From Homarus americanus (lineage: Eukaryota; Arthropoda; Malacostraca; Decapoda; Nephropidae), in NCBI RefSeq assembly GCF_018991925.1, contig NW_024726235.1, forward strand, positions 6,206,306-6,270,305: DNA of 64,000 nt. The letters run 5' to 3'. The first letter of the stretch is position 1. Each line of letters opens with the position of its first letter. Positions 23,101 through 31,655 of the stretch are shown here, piece after piece. A model generated the notes under the pieces. That model did no database searches and was not told the origin of the DNA. It saw only the letters and a list, made by a program, of their open reading frames with translations. The position numbers were made by a program, and so were the translations under genes.

Positions 23101-26100
23101 GCAGCTTCCAAGGCAGCGTCCCCAGCAGCAAGATAAACAGCATCGCAGACGGCAGCCTGAAGAGCATTCGTGTCCTGGAGACTCAGCTAGTGGGCGGGGC
23201 GATGGTGGAGAGCCAGATGGTGGAGCGGAAGACGTTGACAGGTCAGCAGGGGAGCAGAGAGTTGGTGCTTGACGTTGACAAGTTGTGGCCTGCGTCACTC
23301 ACGCTGCCAGCCACACAATTCATCCTTCCTCTCGATTACCAACATAACACCACTGGTAACGGCAGCCTAACCATGGATATGTGTATACCCAAGAGCTGCA
23401 TTAATATTCCCTTTTTAGAAAGTATGTGGTATTCTTGTTTTTTGCACAATTATCAGCAAAGATAAATTTTCGACTTCAGTTCCGTCAGATCTTATGAAGT
23501 AAAAATGAAACACAGCATCAGGACTCGCTGTGAATCGTGTCTGTAGGACAAAGTAGATATGAGTATGGAGGTAAAACAGTAAATTTAAAAATATCACAAA
23601 TTAGGGGCTTTGGCTTGCCAATCCTTTTTTTGTCATCCATTTATTGGTAAAATTGTATGAAAATACTCAAGTCAGTTTTTGCAGATTTACCCAGGAAAAA
23701 ACATAATATAGCTCCTCCCCAACTTACGACGGGGTTAGGGACCCAAATCCAGGTCGTAAGTTGAAATGGTCCTAAGTCGAAAATGCTTAAATAATACATA
23801 GAAAATCTAAAATGGGTGTCTTTTTTTCTTCTCAGCACCACAAAACTCTCACTTTTAAGCTTGCCAGCAATTTTAAAGTGAATTACAAACGAAAATTTTG
23901 TCAGTACACAGCGCAATCACTGACGTTGGGACTCGAAAATACGTAGTTTGACAAAATTTTGGTACCAGTCGTATGTCCGGGTGGTCGTAAGTTGAGTAGG
24001 TCGTAAGTCGGGGAGGAGCTGTACATACAATTTAATATTGCATAGTAGTCACATAGATACCAATGCACTCACTTATGTGTAATTATGTGTAATACATATC
24101 GGAGTCAATTGACAGTAGAAAAATTTAACTATTGCATCTCATTAATACAACACAGTACTGTACTGTTTAATCATTAAAAAGACATGTGTGGACGTTTGAT
24201 ATGAGGCTGAGTCAAAGTGCCATGACTAGAAATGTTAAAAAAAAATAAAAATTAATATATAAAAAAAAGGAAAAGACTTACACAATATTCTTTTCACACT
24301 TTAAGATCAACATAATGAAAAATAAATGTACTTATAACAAAGATATCTCCATTTTCCAGGTTTAGGAGGGAGATAGGAAGGAACTGGTTCACAAATAGGG
24401 TAGTGGACGAGTGGAACAAGCTTAGCAACTTTGTAGTAAGTGCTGGAATTCTGGAAAGTTTCAAAAGGAGGCTAGATAGATTCATGGATGATTGAGTGGT
24501 AGTAACTCTCGACAGGAGCTGCCATGCACAGGCCAACCGGCCTATTGCAGACTCCTTATGTTCTTATGTTCTAATTGGTGCAGAGCACTTCCGGGAATGA
24601 AAGATTTCCGGGTAACAAGACGACTCACTCAAGGCTGGAAAAAAAAAAAAAATCCCCCATTCCCGTAATTTTCCGGGTAACGGAAAAATGTTTTCGGAAG
24701 TTCCAGAAATTGCCCATTACACCATCTCTTGAACCAGGAAAAAATATCTCATCCCTCGGAGTTTTTCGGGTAATGGAAAATTTGTCTCATAATTTCCAGA
24801 AAATGCGCCAGATTTTCATCTCTCAAACCCGGAAAAAACTACCCCATCCCCGGAATTTTCCGGGTACCTGGAAAATTTTCTCGTAATTTTCCAAGCAAAT
24901 TTCAATTCCGGCTGTCGGAGATTTCCGGGTTTGAAGGATTTTGGCTAACGGATATATTACTACAGTAGAATGATGATTTAAAGCAATTCAATTTAAGATT
25001 ATTGATTTAAAGCGACACCCACAATTAAGGACAACGTTTTAATTTAAAGCGAATCTTTCCAATTTTGCGCGAGTCAATCTGGTGCATCATATTTTAAAAT
25101 TCACGCCTAATGTTTCTCTGGGAACGCTACACTGTCCTAAGGCCAAAGCTGTACTGTACATGTACTCAAAATAATATACTAAATGATTACTAAAAGTTTT
25201 GTCTAGTGTAAACTATAGCATGATTATATTCAAATTAATCACTATCTTATAAGAATTCCAGCAATGTAAATTATATTCTCCCCGGTCACTTCTGACATTT
25301 TATAAACAAAAAAACAAAAACTCAATCTAAAGGGCATAAATAAACAAATCAATACTTCACTAGACCTTTGGCCCCCAACTGTCAAACATGTTAATGTCAC
25401 CTCCCTCCCCTATCCTCCCAGCCAGGGTTTGGTATTTTAGGCTTACAGTTTTTATCTTATATAATATCACAGACTAAAGTTAGCAGAATATAATTTGCAT
25501 TGCTGGAATCCTTGCAAGACAGCGAATAATTTGAATAAAAACGTTTTTTATTTTGTAAAAGAGATAAAAATTGTAGCCCTTTGTAATAAAATTAATTAGA
25601 CATGTCAGTCCAGTGACATTTTATAAGAGAAAAACTTCAAGTCCCTCTTAAGGACAGATAAATAAATAATCACTAGACCTTGGCATCAACTGTCAAACAT
25701 ATCACCTCACCTCCCCCCCCCATCTTCCCATCAGCTGATCGCTAGTAAACAGACCATTTCACGTCCCATAATTTTAGCCATGTTGATTTATGAGTGTTTG
25801 TTTTAACATAATACTACAAAAAACAATGTTTTGTTTATTCTAGGAGATGGGCGGAGGTTCATCTGGGTAGACTCTCAGTCTTTTTAGTATTTTGTGTTTC
25901 TCTCAAGTACCAAACTAAATTATTCCATTGAAACAACACTTCAATTTAGTGCGAATCCGGTTTAAAGCGACTTCTCTTGGAACGTATCTCGTGTTATATC
26001 GATGTTCCACTGTATTGATGTTAATAATATATACTTCTTAAGCAGGTTTATCAAGTTCACCTTGATTACGACCGTGCATAAACAGTCTTCAATCAAGGTT

Positions 26101-27613
26101 CCAGTTTTATCATTCATCGGTGTTAAGTGTGGCATAATCTTACTCCAACTAAATTTACTCAGCCAACATGTTTTTCAGGGAACAAGTTCCATAAGTCTGA
26201 CAAGGAATGATTCAGGACTTGGATTTAACACTATAACACAATAGGAAGCTGACAAGCAAGTAGATTAACATTACATGAATCATATCTGTTTATTGTTAAA
26301 ATTAATATATTATTTTTAGATTATCAACCAATGAAAATGATGAATGGACGCATGTCTGGACAGAGTACATCAAGCTTGTCCCGGAAGAGCAGCAACATAT
26401 CGTGGTCTTCGCGTGGGTGGGAGTCACTCACCACTGACACTGAGTCTGAATTATATAACTCCAACAGACGACAGTTCCGTGCTGCCTCCGCCAGGAGGTA
26501 TGCACACATGCATGCATGTACTCATGCATGCATGCCCACAAGCACGCAACATTTTTAGCAAGCTTCAAGATCCCCTAAAGATTAGGAACCCCAACTTATT
26601 TCACGTCTAGCCTAACCCCCAGTAAAAAGTTGAATTTAATTGTTGCAAATTACTGATTAAAAGAAATATATATATATGTAGCCTGTATATACCCTGTATT
26701 CTTTTTTTAAAAGGTTTTGGTTAGGTTAGGTTTGTTAGATTGAACAGAGAACTAGTGTTGGGAATTTTGGAATAATGATTTACGCATACACATTGGTGGT
26801 AGTACAGATGTCGTGCTAATATGTAAAAGTAAAAATATGAAACCCTACACCATCACAGCTAATAAAATACCACAGCTACACTACCAAAATCCTAAAGAAA
26901 CTACAGTACTTATAATTGCTGTTTAGTTAAAATAATGGGAGTAGTCTATGCACTACATGTTATAACCTGAGACTACTTAAACTATTATGAGATGTATTGG
27001 CCAAAGCATTATCCCAACTGAATTGCACTTACATATTAAGCACCAGTGACAACACACTCGGGTCTAGATAGCCTAAATAAAAATCTAAGATATAACAAGC
27101 ATAAGTGTACTTTAGCTTATAGTAGATGGTAGAGACAGAAATCAAATGGACCTCAAGGGCTTATAAGAGATTGTTACATCAAGATGACTTCCAGGGCTTG
27201 AGAAGCACAATTAAAGTAGACTGAAATGATGTATTATATAGTTGATAGAAGTTACTAGAACCTCTAGTGGTTTACAGGTTTTCCTTTCCAGAGGTTAGGT
27301 GCATCTGTATCCCTCCAGGGTTGGTCAAGCTCTCTAGCAATACCACGAGGAGACGCTATCTTCTTGTACCCATGCCGTCAATTCGTGGGAAAATCTCTTT
27401 AGCCTAATTTTAATTATCTCTTTAACTATAAATTAAGATTGTTTTTATTCGGTAAAGTAATATCACTGAAATATGAAAGGATAGAATTTCATGGTAAAAC
27501 ACCACCATACCATAATAACTTAGCACCCTTTTCACCACAGAGACGCTGGCAAGACCTACCGTCCTCTGCTCCTCAGGACCTCCACTTTTTCCGAGAGTGA
27601 TGAGTCACCATGA
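7343..27613 (+). CDS. Host gene (3' part): EB/EGF-like domain, single-pass membrane protein, six exons
   Basis: Joined exons 7343-7467, 7874-7926, 19872-19974, 23060-23241, 26320-26497 and 27541-27613 give 714 bp (237 codons plus TGA). Every intron is GT-AG and all phases agree (2,1,2,1,2,0). Numbering from 7343, cysteines 18, 24, 33, 38, 40 and 51 form C-x5-C-x8-C-x4-C-x-C-x10-C with CNSGF before the last, as in EB modules. A helix at 66-89 (LLLVALVITLVFLAIF) is followed by K91 and R94, R95, suggesting type I topology. The tail of about 148 residues is Ser/Arg rich and ends ESDESP. The role is unknown; an extracellular-sensing or adhesion receptor is only a guess. Signal peptide and further N-terminal exons were not found. 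Introns hold A, B, D, F, G and CR1 insertions. Confidence 0.72.
7874..7926 (+). CDS. 53-bp exon completing the EB-like domain
   Basis: The acceptor GGCTTCCTCCCCACAG is strong and the donor is GTAAATG. It encodes GFHNHGGRCSRNFWEDL, which gives the final cysteine and the juxtamembrane segment, and joins in phase to both neighbours (AG+C, then G+GG). Confidence 0.65.
7927..9170. other. Start of a 12-kb intron; AT-rich, no exon seen
   Basis: Includes an (AAAT)n-rich patch at about 8095-8170 and poly-A at 8838-8853. No transposon termini recognised in this part. Confidence 0.4.
9170..9350 (+). mobile_element. LINE 3' tail fragment (CCCCAGGCCCCGATG family)
   Basis: After an AT-rich TTTCTCACTTTTGATC lead and ATT-rich stretch, the block from about 9290 reads CAGGCCCCGATGCGGGTCAG, then CCCGGGTGGGCTAATCCCCG and poly-A. 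The same block follows a reverse-transcriptase C-terminus at 45531-45590, so it is the 3' end of that LINE family. Other copies: 21019-21092, 28566-28620 (inverted), 28927-28998, 49656-49710. Confidence 0.7.
9351..10144. other. Intronic sequence without recognised features
   Basis: No supported exon, TIR pair or tandem repeat found. Confidence 0.35.
10560..10763 (-). pseudogene. Broken N-terminus of a family F Tigger transposase
   Basis: Reading minus from the ATG at 10763-10761 gives MSKRPATTSLTTPKAMK, a stop, then QAITLEQKIKVLEAL and GNGASSVGHQFGQ. This is the start of the CENP-B-type helix-turn-helix that pogo/Tigger transposases use to bind their ends. Further stops follow and the catalytic domain is absent. 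Confidence 0.6.
11037..12880 (-). pseudogene. Tigger (family D) transposase, frameshifted, with assembly gap
   Basis: In minus-strand order: a helix-turn-helix (KIKIIMQYENGKTEATISRD, 12811 downwards), a second DNA-binding segment (HGWFQRFKNRYS), then the DDE core with IFNVDETGLSWKRMP, LLILDNAPGHPP (about 11915) and IIQPMDQGAIAVFK (about 11810). All three catalytic aspartates are visible. The C-terminal part is acidic (LSEESEIDDPP) and ends in SSASSN near 11037. Frame changes fall near 12074, 11720 and 11350, and 99 unknown bases interrupt the N-terminal half. Family members cut and paste DNA at TA sites. As assembled it is inactive, although the gap prevents certainty about the N-terminal half. 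Confidence 0.82.
12453..12551. other. Assembly gap (99 N)
   Basis: A run of N inside the family D transposase gene. Its true length is unknown. Confidence 0.99.
13685..14008. mobile_element. hAT-like MITE
   Basis: The left end CAGGAGCGGATCCAAGGGGG and, reverse-complemented at the right, AAGGAGTGGATCCAGG form an imperfect terminal inverted repeat with GGATCC in both. The termini resemble the common CAGGGGCGGATCCA ends of hAT elements (from memory). A clean 8-bp target duplication was not found, and there is no transposase. Confidence 0.55.
14585..16399 (+). CDS. Tigger/pogo-type DDD transposase, family B
   Basis: The frame is open from 14504, but the ATG at 14585 (MASTGPPPPPQRN) fits the family start better; it gives 604 residues. 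Domains: CENP-B-type helix-turn-helix (SYEIQYKIIQELEKGTRQ, about 29-75), a second helix-turn-helix ending SGWLQRFKKRNK, then a DDE/DDD nuclease with FNMDESGLFW (codon at 15191), LLLLDNALGH (15536) and IQPMDQELI (15635). The last two aspartates are 33 residues apart, normal for Tigger. The usual NAPGH is NALGH and MDQG is MDQE. Near the end, QQSITEFF (16319-16342) matches a PCNA-interacting motif. A small insertion near 16388 shifts the frame: the usual acidic tail DDDFEGF...EGQ continues in another frame to a stop at 16476. It would bind the TIRs and excise/insert elements at TA. Activity is uncertain. Confidence 0.9.
   Translation: MASTGPPPPPQRNLALPGPSRPKPKKTRRSLSYEIQYKIIQELEKGTRQVDLARQHGVNESTIRTIKKDAAKIKEHMNITKSTDASTIKYFHNQVLLKMEKLLVSYLVRQARRNMAVDTCSVKEYARELYAAVSRNMGISEPKPSNASSGWLQRFKKRNKITTINIGGEEACADRVAAREFPPFLRESMEEGQYTDDQVFNMDESGLFWKKLPSKTFVVKNASKCRGRKLQKERITVLFTTNASGTCKLKLSVIHTARKLHAYKSMDMTKLNVHWLTARKAWMFSPLSLSWFDDCFVPDVKKFCEQQNVPFKILLLLDNALGHSPLLLDRHPNVKVVFLPPNTTSIIQPMDQELICNVKAAFSAKKFKLLNDYTNTKEELRNLSDANTDSKSEEDEDQQLAEQEVLLRQFWRTFNVKKAVDFLVEAWDQLSVATVRHAWRHVLQGTPGVRQSKSVTGEDQTVAVAVDLAREAAQSVTAAGFSETTNNDILEVIGDPHVTTDEMVDDDDVSEEAGGASSQEERQLSHSNVRGAVECIEKVKLLLSDDPDAHRYEIFTTQLLQTMEPYIKVYQDNINTSRQQSITEFFARNPPQPAQASDSDRQRQ
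16319..16342 (+). other. PIP-box-like motif in the family B transposase
   Basis: Encodes QQSITEFF, matching Q-x-x-[ILM]-x-x-[FY]-[FY]. Equivalent motifs are QQNITEFF in the C copies (3808-3831 and 57391-57414, minus) and QKSLLSYF in the decayed transposase (30061-30084, minus). Drosophila pogo transposase is known to bind PCNA through such a motif. Confidence 0.65.
16869..17152. mobile_element. Tigger-like MITE, family D (copy D3)
   Basis: Begins TAGTCAGTCCTTGACTTACG (first base mutated from C) and ends GGGGAGGAGCTG. The internal GGCAGGTCGTAAG region matches the other D copies. The right end runs directly into (TG)n at 17151. Confidence 0.8.
17150..17194. repeat. (TG)n microsatellite at a transposon junction
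   Basis: About 21 TG units lie exactly between the right end of a D element and the left end of an A-type element whose first CAG has been overwritten. Confidence 0.95.
17193..18847 (+). mobile_element. Tigger-like element, family A variant, three hairpin modules (copy A3)
   Basis: The left end (TATTACCCAGCTTTACACAG) lacks its CAG because it merges into the (TG)n tract. The right end, reverse-complemented, is CAGTAGTACCCCGATTTACG followed by TA (18848-18849) and a short (TA)n. Modules lie at 17377-17594, 17785-18008 and 18261-18486, separated by G-rich linkers. The copy at 61166-62314 is the same type in inverse orientation and keeps both ends. Confidence 0.8.
19146..19291. repeat. Inverted repeat, arms of about 50-60 bp
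   Basis: AATGTACACCCACTAAAAAA at the left pairs with the region ending AATTTTTTAGTGAGTGTACA. The arms include CACCCGTGTCATATTGTA on one strand and its complement on the other. An internal direct repeat (ATTGTACACCCA, 19196) sits in the left arm. It could be a small fold-back element; no target duplication is evident. Confidence 0.7.
19872..19974 (+). CDS. Exon encoding the transmembrane helix
   Basis: The acceptor is GTGTTATCAG and the donor GTGTGC. In phase it reads LQQWELLLVALVITLVF, then AIFMGCMYFFVSKLA, about 24 hydrophobic residues followed by basic residues. Base composition is clearly richer in GC than the flanks. Confidence 0.72.
20245..20520 (-). mobile_element. Non-LTR retrotransposon 3' end, copy 3
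   Basis: On the minus strand it matches the end at 1-560: the CAGAAAACTGTGAGGGC, GAACTCTTGGAAC and GTGTGAGCTC blocks lead to the GATAAAAGTAAAAGTAAAA tail at 20254-20275. It is truncated to about 270 bp and has lost its frame. Confidence 0.75.
20898..22321. mobile_element. Tigger-like element, family G
   Basis: TIR CAGGTTGTACCTCTCTAGTC and its exact inverse at 22302-22321, with TA at 20896-20897 and 22322-22323. Length 1424 bp. A LINE tail (about 20970-21092) has inserted near the left end. The interior holds two diverged direct repeats of about 390 bp (from about 21181 and 21589), each with AGTAAATAAGTGTTGCTTTC. No transposase frame survives. Confidence 0.85.
20970..21092 (+). mobile_element. 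LINE 3' tail fragment nested in family G element
   Basis: Poly-T, ATTATTATT, then CAGGCCCCAATGTGGGTCAG and GGGTGGGCTAATCCCC followed by poly-A, the same tail as at 9290-9350. Confidence 0.7.
22370..22890. mobile_element. Possible hAT-like MITE
   Basis: Edges carry GTGCGGGCCCTGTGCAAAAT at the left and GGGGCCCCCACGTCCAAG at the right around AT-rich sequence with poly-A and poly-T. This resembles degenerate hAT-type repeats, but no clear TIR pair or 8-bp duplication is visible. Confidence 0.3.
23060..23241 (+). CDS. Exon for the proximal cytoplasmic tail
   Basis: The acceptor CATTTTCTTTTGGCAG is strong and the donor is GTCAGC. It encodes RYRQTIPADGLVPSSFQGS through IRVLETQLVGGAMVE to ERKTLT; 182 bp, phase 2 in and phase 1 out. 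Two SVPSS/VPSS repeats are visible. Confidence 0.72.
23709..24021. mobile_element. Tigger-like MITE, family D (copy D4)
   Basis: A 313-bp element, with TAGCTCCTCCCCAACTTACG at the left and GGGGAGGAGCTG plus TA at the right. The interior is close to D5 (46602-46921), including CTCAGCACCACAAA and ACGTTGGGACTCGAAAATAC. Confidence 0.85.
24355..24575 (+). mobile_element. CR1-like LINE 3' end with TTATGTTC tail
   Basis: Translation gives RREIGRNWFTNRVVDEWN and FKRRLDRFMDD, the C-terminal signature of a CR1/L2-type reverse transcriptase, ending at a TGA (about 24494). A short 3' UTR (GCCATGCACAGGCCAACCGG) leads to two TTATGTTC units (about 24557-24571), the tail repeat of this LINE type. Heavily 5' truncated. 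Confidence 0.82.
24576..24960. repeat. Tandem repeat of about 95 bp rich in TTTCCGGGTAA, likely part of a transposon
   Basis: Three diverged units start near 24657, 24751 and 24846, each with a CATCCCCGGAATTTTCCGGG-like core and a GGAAAAT block. The flank AATTGGTGCAGAGCACTTC also occurs at 58835-58855, so this is an interspersed element. I could not define its ends with confidence. Confidence 0.6.
24963..26012. mobile_element. Non-autonomous Tigger-like element, family F (copy F2)
   Basis: Left CAGTAGAATGATGATTTAAA, right (reverse-complemented) CAGTGGAACATCGATATAAC, TA on both sides. It is about 1050 bp, in opposite orientation to F1. The interior (about 25225-25560) contains arms of the palindromic module otherwise seen in family A elements. 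Confidence 0.8.
26320..26497 (+). CDS. Exon for the serine-rich cytoplasmic tail
   Basis: The acceptor TATTATTTTTAG and donor GTATGC are both good. It encodes YQPMKMMNGRMSGQSTSSL, RKSSNISWSSRGWESLTT, then DTESELYNSNRRQFRAASA. RKSS and similar sites could be kinase targets (inference). 178 bp, phase 1 in, phase 2 out. Confidence 0.72.
26498..27540. other. Last intron of the host gene; no other feature
   Basis: About 1 kb of AT-rich sequence with (ATGC/CATG)-rich and short TTAGGTTAGG runs (about 26720). No transposon termini recognised. Confidence 0.5.
27541..27613 (+). CDS. Last coding exon with stop codon
   Basis: The acceptor is CACCCTTTTCACCACAG. It reads DAGKTYRPLLLRTSTFSES then DESP and TGA at 27611-27613. 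The terminus is not a classical PDZ ligand. Confidence 0.72.
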
Positions 27614-27775
27614 GCGCTATAGTCTTCTGACACATCAATTCTAGGATTTCTGCTGTTTATTATTTTATTTATTTCTTCACATCAGTCTCATTATAGTTCA
27701 GCAGAGTCTTAGACAAACAAGTAATTGTAAAATTATCTAAACTATCCATCTCCACTAAATTTTCTGATGAACTAA

Positions 27776-28379
27776 AAGGGCTATCACACTAGGCAAAATT
27801 TCTACCAATCTCGGTTCTCATTTCCCTGTTCTCGGTAAAAGAAAAAACTTTTCCAATCACAGATTCGCGTGTCACCGTTGGAGGCGTCACTTGGAACAAA
27901 ACAATAACAACGATTGCAGGTCTTCCAAAAGTGTTGTCATTTTAAGCTTTTATTGAGATATAATGGATGTCTGAAATCCCAAAGACTGCATTCCCTCACT
28001 TTATCAACAAGAGAAGCTTCAGAGTCCCTTGTCCAAATAATGTGAGGCTTGAGAATCCATTGGTGGGCTCACAGTGGATGTAAACAAATTAAATTAAATC
28101 TCATATGTAATTTTCATTAGTACAGTATATTTACATTAAAATCAATTTAAAAATTTCCTATGATTTCATTTAATAAAATCAATGCCTTTCAATTATAAAT
28201 ACTATTACAGAAGCTCAATTGGACCCAAAATGCAGTCAAAACTTGCCAGAGAAATCCCATACTTAACATTTTCCTTGGCTCTCAGTTTTCAGGCGAAAAT
28301 CTGACCGAGAACAGCGGTATCAGCGGTATTGTTGTTTTCACCCATGGAATGCAGATATTTGACCAGTGTGAAAGCCCTT
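27776..28379. mobile_element. PIF/Harbinger-type MITE
   Basis: The left end AAGGGCTATCACACTAGGCA and the right end (reverse-complemented) AAGGGCTTTCACACTGGTCA are flanked by TAA at 27773-27775 and 28380-28382, the 3-bp TWA duplication of Harbinger elements. The 604-bp element has no transposase. Subterminal CTCGGT and TTCTCGG words recur in both halves. It lies 163 bp past the stop codon of the host gene, possibly within its 3' UTR. Confidence 0.78.
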
Positions 28380-28479
28380 TAACATTGGTCAAGTTATGAG
28401 AAATAATTTTTAATCAAGTTTTTATTTTTGAATTAGCTTGCTCTTTTATGTGTTCACTTATATGAATATATATACAGTA

Positions 28480-28777
28480 CAGGTTGACAACCCTTTATCC
28501 GAAATTCCAAAAACCGAAAAGCTCTGAAAACCGAATTTTTTTTTGTGGAGCAAATTTTTTTTTTTTTTTTTTTAGCCCACCCGGGCACAGGTTACTGACC
28601 CACATCGGGGCCTGGGGGGTGAAAATGTAATAGTAATAGTAATAATAATTATAATAATAATAATAATAATGATAATACAGTAATAATAATAATTATTCAT
28701 AGTAAATAAAATTTTTAATAAAAAATACACAAAAATAAAATAAGAATGATAACAATAATAATAATAACAATAATACT

Positions 28778-28815
<38 letters not shown>

Positions 28816-28869
28816 GAAATACAAGAATGAAAAAAAGATCAAAAGTGAGAAACACGACCTAGACCTATG

Positions 28870-28924
<55 letters not shown>

Positions 28925-29082
28925 TTAGCCCCCAGGCCCCAATGTGGGTCAGTGACCTGTGCCCGGGTGGGCTGATCCCTGTAAAAAAAAAAAAAAAAAC
29001 CTAACCATTCTGAAAACCGAAAAATTCCAAAAACCGAAATGCATCTGGTCCCAAGGATTTCGGATAAGGGATTGTCAACCTG
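28480..29082. mobile_element. Tigger-like element, family H, with nested LINE tails
   Basis: TIR CAGGTTGACAACCCTTTATC at the left and CAGGTTGACAATCCCTTATC at the right (reverse-complemented), with TA at 28478-28479 and 29083-29084. Most of the interior (about 28545-28998) is two LINE tails in opposite orientation joined by ATT/AAT repeats. The remaining Tigger sequence is only about 150 bp, with CCGAAA-rich subterminal repeats. Confidence 0.82.
28545..28998. repeat. (AAT/ATT)n array between inverted LINE tails
   Basis: The inverted tail at 28566-28620 (GCCCACCCGGGCACAGG) and the forward tail at 28927-28998 flank trinucleotide runs, notably (AAT)n at about 28785-28815 and (ATT)n at 28870-28921. 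Confidence 0.8.
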
Positions 29083-29898
29083 TATAAAAAGGCCCATTAA
29101 AACATGGAATTTGTTGATTCAACGGAAAGGAATGTGTATACGTACTCTAGTTAGCTGCACCGTGCATCTGAAGAGTACATGGGTGGGGGGGGGGGAGGGG
29201 TTTACATATATGGATGATTTTGGTTTCTGAAAAAATCCATATTTAATGGGCAACTTAAAAAATTTCTAAACATTTTAAATGAAATTTCAACCAGAAACCC
29301 TAAAGATGGGATAATTTTTTTTTCAGTTTTAGGTTGCAAAAGGGTCGTATTTTTTGCCAACTGGTAATTTCCAATTTTATCATGGGAAGTATTTCATTGT
29401 TCACTATTATTGTGAGTAAATCGCATTTCTACTGCATGTATTGTTTTCCTATTATTTACAGTATATTAGGGAATGTATTGTTGTCATCTATAAGGGTTAA
29501 TAATTACTTTTGTCTTAATTTTTGAAAAAGTCAACCTTTGTAAAACAAAAGCAACTACCACTGTGTAGATGAAAAAACATAATTGTTTTGATGTCTTAAC
29601 GCGCTTCACCAACTGATGTCTTGAAATAAAGATTACGAAATCTAAAAAGTTCATAGATACACCCACCTCTCGTTTTATGCGTGGGTTACGTTCTTGAAAA
29701 TCACCGCTTAATTAAAAAACACGTAAATTAAATATAATTTTCCCATAAGAATATTTAATACATGTAAATGGTACAGGTTAGGGGAACCATCATATACCAT
29801 ACAGGGTAACACCCAATAGATATTCTTTTACCTTACTCATTCATAAAGAAAAAACAGTTAATAAAGGAAAAACAATATAAATACATCTTAAATAACAC

Positions 29899-31621
29899 TT
29901 ACACTGACGACTGGCGACTTCTGCTTGACAAAGGTGGCGTAGTGGAGAGTTGAAGAGGGAGGCTACTGAGGTGCAGGCGAGGGTATGGGCGAGTCGGTGG
30001 TTGAGGTAGGCTGTGGTCTGGAGATGTCGATGACTGAGGTGAGTTGCTGTCAGATTTCTTGAAATATGAGAGCAATGACTTTTGGGTGCATTTCATTTTC
30101 TTTTCTCGCAGGATTTCTTTGTAGCACTGCATAGCCGAAAGTACATTTCTATTAACTTTTAAGCTACGATCACTATTTATATCGTCTTCATCTATAATAG
30201 CCAAACCATGCTCAATTAAAGTGAATGCCTCTGTCAACCGCTTTGCTGTTAAGAGTTCAAACGACCTCAGGCTCCTCTTTCTTCTCTGCTTCCTCATCTT
30301 CTCGCTCTTTTTCTAAGTCAAGTAAATCTTGGGGCCAAAGTTCTTTATGTGAGTCAAATAACTCCTGCACGTCATCAACTCCACCTCTTGAAGACCTACT
30401 TTCTTTGCCAAACTCACAATGTTTTCTCTGGATTTACACAGATCACTTTCAATACTAAAACTTCTAAAGTCATGCACAAGATGTGGACACAGTTTTTTCC
30501 AAACTCCATTCATACATGAACGACTAACTTTGTCCCATGCCTCACCAACAAACATTATAGTCTCTTAATGTTAAAAGATTTCCAGAATTCTTTAAGTCAT
30601 TTTTCCATCATCAGTAGCCTTCACTACAGCATCAAATGTTTTGTTGAGATAATAAGCCTTATATGTACTAATCACTCCTTGATCCAAAGGCTGAATGAGG
30701 GATGTCGTATTTGGTGGAAGATAGACAACTTGAATGTTTTCACAAAGATCTTGAAATGAAGGTCGATATCTGGGGAAGTGTTATCCACTAGCATTAATAT
30801 TTTAAAAGAAAGATTCTCACGTTCACAATATTCATGTAACTCATCTTTCAGCTTTGACACAACATTATCACAGAAAAGACTATTAGTAATTCACCTCTTG
30901 TTATTTGAAAAGTAGTGAACTGGTAAGAGATGTTTAGGATAACCCTTGAGAGCATGTGGGTTTGCAGAGTGGGACACCATCACTGGTTTTCATTTGCAGT
31001 CACCTTCAGCATTACCTCCAAACAATAAGGTACAGTGACCCCTCGTTTAACGAACGCCTCGGTTAACGAACTGCCTTCCATAAGGATCTTCAGTTCGGTT
31101 AACGAACAAAAATTCGGTTAATGAATTTCTTACGAACCGACCCCAACATGTTTTCGCTTGCACTGACCGGGCAACCAGCTTTAGTATCAGTCCGCCAATA
31201 CATTAATCGGTTCTAGGGCTTAAATTCCTTACTATTTTAGTAAATATCAATTTTTTAGTCATTTTAACAATTATTGAACATAATTGAAGGTAAAGTGACT
31301 AGTTTAATGCGCGGCATCCAGCCTCATAACACAGCAAACAGGCGTTAGTCTCTCTCTGTTTTCACTGGAGGTAACATCTTGCTTGAGACTCTCTTCAACT
31401 AAACACTTTTTTCCTGTGTTTCCAAGCAAATTATTGGTCATTTTGAAATATATTTTACATATTGACAATATATAATGCAGTGCAGTGTTGATTTAAAGAA
31501 AATAATCTTGAATTACACCAAGAGAGCTAAAATTTTATGGGTGAAATGGCGCCATGGGGTGACTTCTCTTCCACCCCAATGCCTTCTCTTCTTCCTTTTC
31601 CTCCACCCCCATTCTAAATCC

Positions 31622-31655
<34 letters not shown>

